A stretch of 64,000 bases of DNA from Carposina sasakii (GCA_014607495.2 CP053170.1:4960001-5024000), one strand, 5' to 3'; positions 11,424 through 24,671 are shown, counted from the stretch's first letter. Translations and numbers: made by a program. The notes: a model not told the origin generated them from the letters alone.

Positions 11424-12361
11424 AACACAGCCGTGTTGTCTACACCATTACGGGAACACAGCCGTGTTGTCTACACCATTACGGGAACACAGCCGTGTTG
11501 TCTACACTATTACGGGAACACAGCCGTGTTGGCTACACCATTACGGGAACACAGCCGTGTTGTCTACACCGTTACGGGAACACAGCCGTGTTGTCTACAC
11601 CATTACGGGAACACAGCCGTGTTGTCTACACTATTACGGGAACACAGCCGTGTTGGCTACACCATTACGGGAACACAGCCGTGTTGTCTACACCATTACG
11701 GGAACACAGCCGTGTTGTCTACACCATTACGGGAACACAGCCGTGTTGTCTACACCATTACGGGAACACAGCCGTGTTGTCTACACTATTACGGGAACAC
11801 AGCCGTGTTGGCTACACCATTACGGGAAACAGCCGTGTTGTCTACACCATTACGGGAACACAGCCGTGTTGTCTACACCATTACGGGAACACAGCCGTGT
11901 TGTCTACACTATTACGGGAACACAGCCGTGTTGGCTACACCATTACGGGAACACAGCCGTGTTGTCTACACCATTACGGGAATACAGCCGTGTTGTCTAC
12001 ACCATTACGGGAACACAGCCGTGTTGTCTACACTATTACGGGAACACAGCCGTGTTGTCTACACCATTACGGGAACACAGCCGTGTTGTCTACACCATTA
12101 CGGGAACACAGCCGTGTTGGCTACACCATTACGGGAACACAGCCGTGTTGTCTACACCATTACGGGAACACAGCCGTGTTGGCTACACCATTACGGGAAC
12201 ACAGCCGTGTTGGCTACACCATTACGGGAATACAGCCGTGTTGTCTACACCATTACGGGAACACAGCCGTGTTGGCTACACCATTATGGGAACACAGCCG
12301 TGTTGTCTACACCATTACGGGAACACAGCCGTGTTGGCTACACCATTACGGGAACACAGCC
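11424..12361. repeat. 31-bp minisatellite, ~30 units
   Basis: The unit contains AACACAGCCGTGTTG, CTACACCATTACGGG and minor variants, about 30 full copies plus a partial. Because 31 is not a multiple of three and the unit has no stop in any forward frame, all three plus-strand frames stay open for over 300 codons. These frames are artefacts of the array and not proteins. Variants at two positions (TCT/GGCT and CACC/CACT) recur every four units in the left half. The unit resembles the 3' end of R-A. Confidence 0.95.
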
Positions 12362-12465
12362 TTTTTATATATGTGATGATTTTATTAATATGATATGCAT
12401 ACACCGACTTTTTATATAAAATGTCATATTACCTCAGAGTAATGATGGAGGGAATTGTCTTTATA

Positions 12466-12850
12466 CATGGTGTAAAAAGACAACGATGTTTTTTTAATAC
12501 CTCGCATTCTTTGTAAGGTCACGATCATTTTCTTCTATTGAACTAACCATGGGAAACGACAAAAAAGATATGAAAAAATACTGTCATTTTATTGCAAGCA
12601 ATGTATTCGTTTGATGCGCAAAGTACAAAACTAATATTATAACATTTTGACATCTTTGAAAAAAATGTTTGTTAACCGATTTTAGATGAATTTATGCAAT
12701 AAAAAATGATAATATCAATGTAACTTTGGACCTCTCAATATTTTGGAAACCCATGGTTTCCACAGAGTGCTTCCATAGAAAAAATTGATTGTGATGTTAC
12801 AAAGAATATGAGGTATCATCAAAAGAACAAGGTTGTCTTTTTACATCCAA
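12466..12850. mobile_element. MITE-C copy 3
   Basis: Bounded by TA. The ends are GGTGTAAAAAGACAACGATG and the complementary GTTGTCTTTTTACATCC. Length 385 bp, diverged but collinear with the other two copies. Confidence 0.75.
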
Positions 12851-12854
12851 TAAA

Positions 12855-13440
12855 GGTACATACATACATATACAAAAAGAGTCTCGTAACCTCTTTTAAC
12901 TTCCACCACACTTCAAAGCAGTATCCTCGGGTTATCCGCACGTGAGCCGCATCCATTACGGCTTTCCTTAGCTAATGTTGATAATTAGGGAATCATTGCG
13001 AATACATAGCTTATTGTTAAAGGATCCGGCTGTAATATGCCGATCGGATGTTACTGAAATATAAGTCGTGAGTGAAAAAGCAGTTCGATGTAAAATTATA
13101 AGTACATATTGTAATTTAAAATCTAATTATTATTGTAGTTTGAGTCAATTGTAAAAAGTGCCTTTGAGGGCACTCGACTAATGGGTAACATTATCTTCTT
13201 AGATAAAGAACTTATTTTTGGGTAGTGAAGTAATACGAGTATATGGGTGAGGCGACGGACAAGTAGAATTTAATCCAAAATAGCTCACTTAGATTTATTT
13301 ATTCGATTCAACAATAGTGCGGGAAACTTTGCCAAATGTGATTTTGCTGAATAACGCGAGATTCCTGTCTTATTTATTGGCACAACATTTAAATACCATA
13401 TTTATATTTACCTACCAGTGTAAACATGGATTAAATACTT
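12855..13440. other. Unannotated stretch
   Basis: No gene, RNA or known repeat is seen between the minisatellite cluster and the next LINE fragment. Confidence 0.55.
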
Positions 13441-13479
13441 ATTAGCAGAGGTATTCAACAATGTTTCGGACTTAAACTC

Positions 13480-13650
13480 CTATACACACACACGCACACA
13501 CACACAAAACTACTTAGCAGGACCACTAAGGAGATCCTATAAAGTTCCTATTTCCTTACCAAATTTCATCTAAATTGGTTCTGTACTTTTGGTGCGAAGA
13601 TGTAACAAACAAACAAACTTATTGCCAATTTCAATACCAGAGATTAAAAA
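13480..13650 (+). mobile_element. Probable LINE 3' fragment
   Basis: An (AC)-rich run precedes TTACCAAATTTCATCTAAAT and AAGATGTAACAAACAAACAA. These words are typical of lepidopteran non-LTR 3' regions. It is too short to assign to a clade. Confidence 0.4.
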
Positions 13651-13765
13651 GAATCTCAGATTTTTTATTTGAAACTTCGTATGACAACGATAAAATTAAA
13701 GATTTAATCTGCAAAAAATTTAAAAAATTCGGCTATTGATTTTGGCTGTTAGTATTTTAGTAGGT

Positions 13766-13812
13766 GCCCTGGGGGAGGCCTACGTCCAGCAGTGGACTGT
13801 AATAGGCTGCAG
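13766..13812 (+). mobile_element. R-F tail fragment
   Basis: Only the last ~45 bp of the family remain, ending CAGTGGACTGTAATAGGCTG. Confidence 0.6.
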
Positions 13813-14019
13813 ATGAATAACATATTAGTTGGGATCATTCACACTACCGGCTACATTGCTTGTCACATTAATCATCACAGCTCTCCTGTGTACGTCATGA
13901 ATGTAACCCATTTCGTCTGCCAAAACATTGCAGGTTAAATTAAACTAAATACGTCTTGAGTCGTATTCATGCTATTTTAGAGAAATTCAGTAATTAAGTA
14001 GTAATGTAGTGTGAGTAAG

Positions 14020-14197
14020 CGGGTTCTAGCATGGAGATGCGCAAGCGTAGTGTTGGACGCCCTCCGGCCAGATGGACCGAATGACTTAAAGAGGGCGGCT
14101 GGTAGTAACTGAATGGCGAAAACGGGAGATCGAGCCTTGTGCCGTGCTCTGGAGAGGCCTACGTCCAGTAGTGGACTGCAATAGGCTGACGACGATG
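14020..14197 (+). mobile_element. LINE ORF2 C-terminal remnant with R-F tail
   Basis: The plus strand encodes remnants of the usual LINE ORF2 ending (GRPPARWTE, then a stop) and finishes with a variant of the CAGTGGACTGCAATAGGCTG tail. The stop and small shifts show it is dead. The equivalent part of other copies lies at 19545, 39992, 49990 and, on minus, 36168. Confidence 0.6.
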
Positions 14198-14199
14198 TT

Positions 14200-17100
14200 A
14201 GGTAAGTATATCATTTTCTTTAACCTTAGGTGAGACTTTACAAATTTAAAATCGCCTGGATAGATGGCGCATCTTCTACCCGAAATTCTGTATGGAGACG
14301 TGGAGGGGGAGCTAGGAAGGAGATGTAGGTAACGTTATCTTCTTTTGACATTTATTTTAATTTGTCAGAAAATCCCTCAGTTATACCCACTAAAGCACCT
14401 CTTCTAACAAACAGGCAACAATAATAGATCACAGCCAAACGTACTTCAAAGACTTTTTTTTCGTTTACACAAATCAAGACATTATCCGAACAATCTTATT
14501 CAAACGACCCGATAAAAGTCTTCTTTACAGAGTTTTTCTCTAAAGCAACAGTAATAATGCTGGCCAGTCGACCTTATCGACATCGATATAAGTACATTAA
14601 ATTAAGTAGTTAAATAAAAATAAAAGTCTTAGCTGTGCCTTGATACATAGTCTTTAAATATCTAATACATGATACGCTCTCGGTTGCATATATAGTTAAA
14701 ATAATGATTTCGTATTTATCAGCCTCTCAACTCTGACGAGAAAATGAAAATAAGTAAAACCGATTACAAGTGCTACTCCTAGTATCTTGAAGGTACGAGT
14801 ATATCTAAGCAATTTCACGACAACAAGGTGTCAAATCCATAATAACATTAATATCACAGTGAAATCGACCATCAACAGTTGCTGAGCGTTCTAGAAACTT
14901 GTGGTTAATTTATAAATGAAATAGCCTTTTAGCCCTAAAGCTAAACCGTCAAAATCATATTTCGCATATGAATAATAATTGCGCCAAATCACAAACACAT
15001 TCGATTCTTTCGACGTCTCTACAACGATATCGATATTCGATTTTTGACAGCACTAAACCGCAATAAACCCGTATTTTTAGCCGTTCTAATAGGCCCTAAC
15101 TCTACAGGTTAGCAGCGGCGGTAATCCGTCTTTCCAGACAGAAATTGTGTCGTAAATCTATGTAAGACTGCGGCTTCGTATATTTATAACTGGCCGTAAA
15201 TTACAGCCAGTTCCAGTTGGTGAATGAGAACGGGGATAGCACTGGCTAGCTAGTTTAATATAACTAGCTCGGTTATCTGCGAAATATCAATGTATAGAGT
15301 CATGCAAACTTAACAATATGGCGAAAAATTTCTTATGGGAAAATCACTTTTACCATTCCTATCCACTTTTTATCTAGAAGATAGATTTGGTGTCATTCTC
15401 TAAAACGTGATCACGATAGAGACAGCATAAACTTTATCCCTCAGATAGGCTATCAGACCATTCGAATAATCAGTCCAAAATGTACTATAGAATAGGTTTT
15501 TATTTGAGGATTACACAAATACAATAACAACAATGTAACAAGATAAACAAGGGAACTATAGAAACCTCAAGTGGAAACGAAGACAGTGAAAAGTTGGTGT
15601 TTATATAAAAAAGTAATAGATATAACGCAAAATCCCAAAATAGCCGTGCCTATCTGGAGCCTGTTCGTTTATTATCAGTACTGGTCGACCATGGTTTACC
15701 AGAAAAAAAAACTTTCTATGTCAGTATTTATTAACAAAACTCCACCAAACTCGCACTAACAGGGTTCCAGCTAAATTGTTAATGGAAGAACGGTCGCGAT
15801 GCCAACAGTTTTAATTTCGTCGCCTCGAACCAGTCTAAGGCTTGCTTTAGATCCACGACAGATGCTTAAATATTGAAAAAGTAATTATATTGGAATAAAT
15901 GTTAGTTACTGGTTGAGATGACTACACTTCTGAGATGAAAAACTCATGTCACTGGTGTACAGGTGTTTTAGGAAATTTCAGCTAAGGTGGGTATAGTTTC
16001 GACAGCGGAAAGGCAAAAAAATGCTGAGCCGCCTTTTTTGAAGATGAGTTTTAGACCAATCGACTCACAGAAAAAGACTGCGTCGACTAGTCTATTTAAG
16101 TCATTTTCGAAAAGTGTGGCCTTTTAGCGTTTTCGTATTTATTGGTGGTATCATAAATTTTAAATTATTTAGGTACCTAAATATCATAGGTCACCAAACT
16201 AAGTTTGATAGATGGTAGTTTATTTTTACTCCTATGTCAAAGATAACCTAGCCTTTTTTCCGTCAAAAATCCTATTAAAATGATAAGTTATCAGCAATAA
16301 CCTAGCCTCCTAGCGTTTATAAACGTTTGAGAAGTGTAAAGTGGCCGATTAGTAGCTAAACCACAGCAATCCTAAAGAAATGTCCAATTAGGCGTAGACC
16401 CCACTCGCCGCGAGTAATTTAGGAATATAGTGGGGCGACTGCACACTGCAGATGACGTTCCGTTTTACATAATTGCTACGTTCCGTTTTGCATAATTGTT
16501 TGTGTTGAAAACTCGAATTAGCTTAAAGACTGATGTTATTTTAGGGAATTCATTGTAATTTGAATATGAACAAAGATGTACAAAGAACCTGTTAATAGAA
16601 TAGAGGGAACACTCTTTGTAAGATGGAATTGGCTTCAGTATGTACCTACCTAGATATTACGAGTATTAGGTACTCATAGTTATTATGTGGCTTGACAAGG
16701 TTTGGTCATATAGAAAAATCTATTTTCTCGAAGGCGATAAACAAAAAACATGTCCACTCTATTCAGTCTATTCAGTCCCACGTGCTAAGGAGAAATTCGT
16801 CACGTTTTTTATATTAAAAATAAAAGGTCATCATCCCGTCGCCTACGCTTGATTCAGATAACAGAAAAAGTCAAACAAATAAACAAAAACAAATAATAAA
16901 ATTACACTTTATTATATTTTTCTGTTAAAGAGATAATTACAAGGTAGCTTTATACGAAAGGAAACAAAATATTTGCCCACGTAAATATAACAAATAATAA
17001 AGAAATGTTGCATGACACACTGCATTTAGCTTTATTTCAAATAATGTTAATGAGTTTTCGTCTACAGTGTTGCCATAAAAATGGTTAAGGTTAATGCACT

Positions 17101-17858
17101 AACATTTAATTTACCCTTTAATAAATATTATTTTTTATTGTACTTATATAAAATTATAGCGCACAATTGAATTTGGAATTGTACATTAACTTACTCCTCG
17201 TGTAAAATTTTTAGTTATTATTTTATTCAATTATCCATTTATACTAGACTTTTTATTAAAATATTTTAGTAACAGTAATAGTGACACCCTAATTAGATTC
17301 TTAAAAATAAAAATAAGCTATATTTTTCATTTATTGTCTTTAAAATGTATTTCTTTTATTAGTATTATATACTATTTTATTTTGAAATAAGTACATGAAA
17401 TTAGAAAGATCTCTATTTCTTTCACACACTAAATTTATATATTATACTTATTCGCAAGTAAATAAAGGCGATAACCCATATAATCCATCAAAAAAGCTAC
17501 AATTTCCTCTTTATTTGCCCAACTTTCATTATCACCGAAATGCCCAATAATAAGCCAAAGCGATACATTATCTGTGCTCATTTTAACAACAAAAAAAAAC
17601 CTGCCCTAATTCTCATGCAAATATCAACTCTCCTTCTAAAAAAATTAATGTTGAAAAGGCATTATATGATTGATAGGATCCGCGGTACCTATCTCAGGAG
17701 AATAATGCTTTATAATGAAAACAAAAGCTTCCGGTTTTATTATAGAAATACTGCTTGACCGAGTTTCGGGAAATTTTCATTAAAAATCCATAAGTAAAGT
17801 ATAAATAATAATGTATAAATGAAATTGTATTAGGGGTTACAATTCGGAAGTTCAAACA
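14200..17858. other. Long AT-rich stretch without recognised features
   Basis: Scattered frames of 60-70 codons are present but none has a recognisable domain, codon bias or splice context. No high-copy family of this window was found in it. It could contain introns or regulatory DNA of a distant gene, but nothing in the sequence shows this. Confidence 0.5.
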
Positions 17859-17859
17859 T

Positions 17860-18184
17860 TCACTATGGGTGCGCCCACCACCGGGCCCTACACCCTCCAC
17901 TGACCCTCGGATCTGATAACTCATAACTGCGAAAACAGGCACTTGCACTAACTAAAATCGCCACGAGAAACCAGACCCGAGCACCTAGTATGCAAGACAA
18001 TACATTGCACTATTCCGAAATCAAAAACTAGATAAATAATCTACATACGAGTATGTTTCGCCAACAACCGTGGCATCCTCAGGATTATAGAAATTAGTAA
18101 ATTAGTAAACCACTAATTATTATGAATGTGTTGGGTTTTAGAGTTTCATAATAATTAGTGGTTTACTGGGCGCACCCATAGTGA
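17860..18184. repeat. Nested inverted repeats around an R-H copy
   Basis: An 18-bp word (TCACTATGGGTGCGCCCA) at 17860-17877 returns as its exact reverse complement at 18167-18184. Just inside the right end lies a perfect 23-bp stem (18104-18126 with 18145-18167) and an 18-nt loop. The interval holds one R-H copy (CACCGGGCCCTACACC, then TTTCGCCAACAACCGTGG). The structure suggests a foldback element. Confidence 0.75.
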
Positions 18185-18589
18185 AATAATGTATAAATAT
18201 AATGTACAGTCGAAATTGAGAACCTCTTTCTGAAATGAGTTGAATTGACAGCGGTTTCTTTTTACTTACCAAAAAGTAATTATGCCGCAATGTATGCACA
18301 TTCATGTACAAAATATTACTAGGTCTGCAAATAAAAAAGAATATAAAATACTAAATGTATATGAGAAACTAGTTTATACTATGATGCGAAGGTAGATCTG
18401 TCGTATAAAAATATTAAAACTAAATGAAGGTAGGTACATAGGTAGAGCTTGTGAAAGGACATAGGATACCTACTTTTTGTGCCTGTTTTTTTTTTTCTCT
18501 AGTTCACGCGTCCCTAATATACAGTACATTCATAATAACATAACTCGTGGACTTTTTACATCTCTATGTCATCACAAATTAATTTTTCC

Positions 18590-18815
18590 ATCGAGGACTC
18601 GCCCAGCACCGGGCCCTACATCTTCCGCTAACCCTCGGATCTGCCGACTCATAGTCACGAACACAAGACACTACAGTCGCAACGAGAAGCCAGGCCCAAG
18701 CACCTAGCATGCAACCACAAGTACCTACACAGCTGCTAATCCGAAAACCATTTTAAAAATATTAATCGACATATGTTTCGCCAACACCCGTGGCATCCTC
18801 AGGATTAGTTTTTCT
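18590..18815 (+). mobile_element. R-H repeat copy
   Basis: A direct repeat of the body seen at 17870-18090, running from CGCCCAGCACCGGGCCCTAC to CGCCAACACCCGTGGCATCC. Further fragments lie near 35375 and, in reverse, near 46590 and 52090. Nature unknown. Confidence 0.55.
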
Positions 18816-18819
18816 GGTT

Positions 18820-19540
18820 AGTTCTTACATTATTGAATTAGTTTTTACAGCATTTCCATCACATTATGTAGTCATTTTAACATCTTGTCTATTACCATTT
18901 GCCTGACCAAGGCTATTTGAAATTAAGTGATTGGTGCAGCGAAATCACTTGGACCAACAGAATATATAAATTTTCTACAGTAGGTAGTAACAGGAAGTAC
19001 GATTTGTACCCTCACGTAATTCATATTTACTCGAAAAGCGAAAACTTATCGATGCAATAAATATCGAAACGAGTTGTTTTTCCGGGAAAGCACTTCGCGA
19101 TCGAACAGAGGAAAACAGGAAACTTAGTTAGGTAACATATAATTAATTCGAATTTTCCTTCTCCGAGCTCTCCGTGTTCCTAGTTATATTCTTATTTTAC
19201 TTATCTGTTGTAGGGTTGCTTACCTGTAGAAAAAATATCGTAATAATACTTAACTATTTAAAATCTATCTATACATATTCGCACCTTTAAAGACAAACTG
19301 TTTCTATACAAAAATATCAAATTTTACAGGAGAGCAAATATATTATGGTAAAAAATTATATCTTTTTGCAATAAATCCCTGTGTATGATGTTGTTAAGAC
19401 ATCTTTGAGGGCTATTATTACAGTTATTTATGTACATTATGGCACACAATATACAAAATCATGATTTATCAATAAAATACTTTTTATGATTTTGAATTTT
19501 TATAGTAACACTTTACCATTTATTATTTTATTTTATACCC
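18820..19540. other. Unannotated stretch
   Basis: No supported gene or repeat is seen here. Confidence 0.5.
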
Positions 19541-19544
19541 GCGA

Positions 19545-19665
19545 GATGGACTGATAACCTTGCCAAGATCGTCGGTTGGAGGCAGCCTGTTCCCGACCGC
19601 GAGGAGTGGAGGTTGTTGGGGAAGGTCTATGTCCCGCAGTGGACTTCCAGGGCTGAAATGATGAC
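19545..19665 (+). mobile_element. LINE ORF2 C-terminal remnant
   Basis: The plus strand reads RWTDNLAKIVG and, further on, EEWRLLGKVYVPQWTS, the conserved ending of lepidopteran LINE ORF2 proteins. Only about 40 codons remain. The antisense open frame is a shadow. Confidence 0.65.
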
Positions 19666-20117
19666 CTAAGCATAGAAGTAAATGGAGGTTATACGACAAG
19701 TAATAATTTACCAATTAAATAGTGTAACGAATTTACATAATTTTGATAAACAGAATAATAATTTTGATAACAGTGACTATACAAAAAATAACTATAAACA
19801 ATTACCTTTTTTCCTGACGTGAAGCCGATTTATCCAAATAATCACATTATTCTTTTAAACTTTCATCATCTCTCTTCGACAAACACGTTCCAATTGGTAT
19901 AGACACAATATTGTATTTAGTAAGCCAATCCAATTTTGATAGGTAACGGAAAAAAATACGCCATCTAGCTCATTTAAGCGAAACTTCAAAAAATGTTAAT
20001 GTCATCTTGTAGCTTACGAAATTTTAAGATAGATGGCATTGATAACTCAATTTTGGAAAAATTTCATTTAGTAACGGTTTGTCTTTAAAGGTGCGATAAT
20101 AAAAATGTCACGGATAT

Positions 20118-20402
20118 ATGAGAATAAATATTATAGGAGACCTTTATCAACGCAATAGGACCCAAAATGATGATATTTGGAATTTTTGTCTGTCGGTTTG
20201 TCAGTTTGTCTGTGCGTTTGTGCACGCTATTCTCAGAAATGGCTGAACCGACTTCGATGCAGTTTTCAGGAATATATTGTGACAGGTCCTATTTAACATA
20301 TAGGCTACTTTTTATCCCGGGAAAATATTTTTAACCCGGATAATTTCGACATTTTGTTTTTTCTGTAGTCCACGCGGATGGAGTCGCGGGCGTCCACTAG
20401 TA
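20118..20402 (-). mobile_element. R-E LINE 3' end (RTE-like)
   Basis: The reverse complement of the 4255 and 44450 copies, with CGGTTTGTCAGTTTGTCTGT, CCCGGGAAAATATTTTTAAC and GTCCACGCGGATGGAGTCGC marking the element's 3'-to-5' order. Confidence 0.65.
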
Positions 20403-20409
20403 CAAAATA

Positions 20410-22385
20410 AAATACTGAGATCTTTATAGTGTTATAAACAAATCATTGTAGCGTTCAAAATCGTATTAGATAACTGCAATTATTATTATGCTACTGAACT
20501 AGAACCAAGCCTACACCAATGTTGAGTATTATACAATCAGTCAGTTCTTCCTATGCTCCTTTTACTTTTAATGACATTCATTATGCATAGTCTTAGATGA
20601 ATTATATACGTCACTATGCAAATTAAATATATTATAGATTATTACTACCCGATTTCCTCTTTCCTATAGCAGGAACTTACGGAATAATGATTTATTACCA
20701 CCATTTTTACTACACAACTTAACGGAACCCATAGTTGTGTCCCTTTGACGGCGTACCCTATCATATAACAGAGGTCTGTAATAAAAAGCAGTGCTGCCAA
20801 CTCCCAACTATTTAGTAATTGGCCTGCCATGACTAAGCTAAAACTTCGCATTGTGCGACGTAGCTATTTTATTTATTTATATGGCAACTTTGAAGTATTG
20901 AGCCGGAGGGCGTAAATAGGGTGGTGTTTTGTGTATTTTATGTGTATTTCGTACCAGTATTCATTCAAAAACTTTTTACTGTGTAATTCGAATGAATTGT
21001 CTTTTTTTTAATAAACCTTTTTGGAATACTAATGGCGAATTCTTTATGCACGTTTGAATGGTATAACAAATTTAAAGGAGAATGATCAAAGTCAATAGTA
21101 TAATGGCCCAGGTCAATGCAAATGCGTAAATTACAAAAAATATTTTCTTTCGTGCCGCGGTTCTACAGCGATACTTTTACGACTTTTCAGAATATTTTTT
21201 ATGAATATATATAATTTTCGCTGTAGCAATGCTACCGCTTTGCTTTTGCTACGTAATCAGCCTACGGTGCCGATATGTTAAACTCCGACGAAACTTTATG
21301 AGCGAGACTGTTACGTTTTAAGTTCATATAGGTACTTAAATAACACCCAACATCTATAAACACTTTTAGAGCCCCTTGCGGTTCTGTACCGGCATATTTT
21401 ATGGTTAGTAATAATAGTTCTAGGCTTTAAAATTTTAATTTTTATGTTAATTTATAACAATAGCTTTGTTTGTATTTGTTATACTGTAAAACATCATAAC
21501 TTCATTTACGCTTTAGGCTAATTTATAATACTTATACTTCCCTTTATGACGTCTACTTACTATACATTTAGATATTAGATTTTATTAACAATAAAGGAAA
21601 AATTAATTCTTTTAACTCAAAATTATTCGTAGTCCGTTTTAATTTCCCTAATAATAATAATTAAATATTAAGTATTATATAATTTTAAAAGTCGGGGAAA
21701 AGTCGGTTATACCTAGTTAGGCCCTTCATTTCGATTCCAGGGGCCTTAGACAAATTAACATTATCTCGATCGAATAGAGAAAAGTTCGTCATCGACACGT
21801 TTGCTCCAATAGGAAGCCTTCATATTCGCGCGTATGTCAAGTCACGATTCCAACAGCTATTGGTGGGAGTGTTGTAATGACGAATGTCGATGCCAAATAA
21901 TGTTACATAGTCTAAGCATCTTTCTCTAACTACAGAAAAATGCTCATTACTTAGGTTACAATAGGTACCTCCATATTGTACAAAGGGAATACCTACAGTC
22001 CAATTATTTCAGACAGGTATGTTATTAGAAATGTAACTACGGTATGTAACAAACAAATAGATAACGAACGATAGACAAAGAAAAGCAACTTTCAATTACT
22101 TACAGATAAATTTCTATGAAATGAAAAGGCTCCAAATTGATTTACATATTACATTTATGAACGCTATGTACGAACTTATGTACCTACTACATACTTTTTA
22201 AATTGCCTATGTCACAGAATAAAAACTCCCTGTTACACATATAGGAGATAGTATAACCGCGTTTAGCATAGCAGCGTCCATTGATGTGCGTCCATTGATG
22301 TGTCTTAGTAAAGAATCACTGGCAAAAAGTCTAAGTTTAACATATATTCCAATGCTCTGACCAGATGACAGGTTTTTAAATTTAA
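20410..22385. other. Unannotated stretch
   Basis: AT-rich DNA with only weak local repeats. One segment near 21210 (CGCTGTAGCAATGCTACCGC) has diverged relatives near 35785 and 45815, so an old unnamed repeat is possible. No gene is seen. Confidence 0.5.
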
Positions 22386-22391
22386 TTGTTT

Positions 22392-22800
22392 TTTAGTTCA
22401 TCCCGAAGGAAAGGCAAAGGGAACTTAGCCCATACAGCCATTGTTTTTAGTATAAATGATTTCTGAATTTATGATGGGTGATAAATGATGATGATGAATG
22501 GAAACGCCGCGCCGGGTAAATCCTCAAAAACGAATGTGAAATTAGTGAAAATCAAAAATAATTGCACATACAACTTACATGAGCCCATGAAGAGATTGTA
22601 TTCCGGGTAAAGTTTTACTCCGCTTACCTGCATATAAAACCATACACAAGCACTAGATTCACATCACAAGTAAATATAATATAACTTATCTACCAGAAAA
22701 CATAACTTTACGGACACATGCAAGCCATTTACAGATAAATTTTGATTTTCACAAGAAAATTACACCCGCACCCTTCCAGCTTTCCCGCCAAATCCCATTT
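22392..22800 (+). mobile_element. R-J dispersed repeat copy 1
   Basis: Collinear over ~410 bp with 37443-37855, both reading TCCCGAAGG, GCCCATACAGCCATTG, GATGATGATGAATGGAAACG and ending near CCTTCCAGCTTT. No coding potential is retained and the superfamily is unknown. Confidence 0.65.
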
Positions 22801-23059
22801 TTAATTTAGAAGAATAAAAAAATGGAAGGCCGAGATTTTTAAAAAAGAATGCCGCTTCTACGTGCCAAGTAGCTGGGTATTCGATAGGTACTTAAAAACA
22901 CAGGTCTTCCACTTCCTTCCTAACCGGATGTGGCTGTCCGACCCCCTTAAAAAGTTAATGTAACCTTGATGTCATGATTGATGAGCCAGGAGTTTTTTTT
23001 TCCTAAAGGTACTTAAAATACACATGTGAATAGAATTTCTTAATAGCAACGGTAATATG

Positions 23060-23509
23060 CAGGGTGTTTGTGACAGCCAGGCAAATACTGAGATACTTAA
23101 CGAACAAGTACCTACCATTGTATTGAGTTATACGACAGTGTTATTACTCGCAGGAAATTAATTTTTAATTTTATTATACGCAATGTTTGCTTTCTGCGCC
23201 AATTATATCGGGAGATACGAGTACATTGCTGTTTTTTGGATCACTTGTTTCTCTCCTTTGGGGTTGATCAGTTAATTGAACTTTTTTGAAAGCAACTTTT
23301 TTTTTAAATCATCCAATGGTTAAAATTTTATTTTTAAGTCATTATTTAAGGCCTACTTAAACGAAACACACTATTTTTTTCCTGAAGAAATGAAAAAAAA
23401 TGTCGGAAAATTTTAGAATTTTCCTGCGACAATTTTCACTGGTTTTCATTTCAGAATCATGGTCTGAAGTCACCATATCAATATTTACCTGGCTGTCACA
23501 AACACCCTG
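23060..23509 (+). mobile_element. MITE-D copy 2
   Basis: The best-preserved copy (450 bp): the left end CAGGGTGTTTGTGACAGCC is mirrored by GGCTGTCACAAACACCCTG at the right. The right flank is TA, the left flank reads TG. Confidence 0.85.
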
Positions 23510-23511
23510 TA

Positions 23512-24671
23512 TAAATTAACAGTGTTACATGACATGTAATGTGTTGCCTGTAATTTTTAACCGACTTAAAAAATAGAGGAGGAGGTTTCTCAATCTTATC
23601 TTTTATATATTTTAAAAACAAAATAGAATATAACACAAAAATGATCCTGTGGATAGTCGTAACCTAAACGTAAAAATCACGGATAAAATGTACCGGAAAA
23701 AATAAAATGTTCAGGTACCGTCATTAAAAAAAACATAAAAATTGTAAAGGTTCACCATCCATATAATTCCCAGACAGATATCCTTTCAGCGTGAATTGGA
23801 CACATTTTCACCTATTTAGGCAAACATTTTGAAAGGACCCACAAAACGGGTGTCGTTATCCCAAAGAAGGAAATCCCGGCCACTATGAAAAGAAACAAAA
23901 TCTTACCTTTTTTTACTGTATTTTCTGAGAAAACTCGACGACAATCTGTTCTATTCTGCAACTTTGTCAAACCACACTTTCACAAACGTAACTTAATTCT
24001 TTTAAAACCCAATCGTTTATGGTACACGTATTTTCAAAATACTACTATACGCGAGCGTAAAACGAGCGGAAAAGTTGCTTATTTCAGCACGAGAGACGTC
24101 CGACACGTCGCGATGTCGAGCGAAAACTGAGCACAGGAAAATGATGGAACACCTACATTCCTAATTTAAATTTTCTACGAGAGCGCATGTCTGGATACCA
24201 GCTAGAACGTTTCCAACTCTTTCGTAGATACCCTAAAGTGGGTATTCCTTTGGAATCAGTCGTATTATATCATTTAATTCACGAAAATGTTAAAGATACG
24301 GTACGTTTCACACGATTCGGCATGAGTTATCCCTTACGACTTTTTAATAAGATTCATAATTGCAGGAAAACTGTATTTTTGTGCTAGCATTTGTACCTAT
24401 ATCCGTCGATTTCTGTGTATTTTCTTTGGCAATAATTAATGATACTTTTAATTATTCATTAATCGTTCAAAAGTGGATCGGGACTCTGGACATAGACCAG
24501 GAGCCACAAATACTTTTACATGGTGTTTAATATAGATGCATGATTTATGAAAACCGTTGTGTTACCGTTTTAGGCTTACTTGTCGCAAATGCGTATATCT
24601 AGGTATATATATACCACGAATTAGCTTACTTTTGACGTAAACAGAAAGACCTGCCATGCCTGCTAGTTACA
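23512..24671. other. Unannotated stretch beside the pogo element
   Basis: It contains ACCGACTTAAAAAATAGAGG, a degraded version of a common lepidopteran repeat start, near 23560. It also has two chance-length open frames (23885-24130 and 24187-24387) with no recognisable domain. Confidence 0.4.

Noticed and set aside
11424..12361. CRISPR-like array of regular repeats
   Set aside because: Units are contiguous with no unique spacers, and the genome is eukaryotic; it is a minisatellite.
11408..12419. Three long overlapping plus-strand frames of 309-328 codons
   Set aside because: They are the three readings of one 31-bp minisatellite without stop codons; no promoter, start context or domain supports translation.
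23885..24387. Two open frames of 81 and 66 codons upstream of the pogo element
   Set aside because: No recognisable domain, no splice or polyadenylation context, and lengths are compatible with chance.
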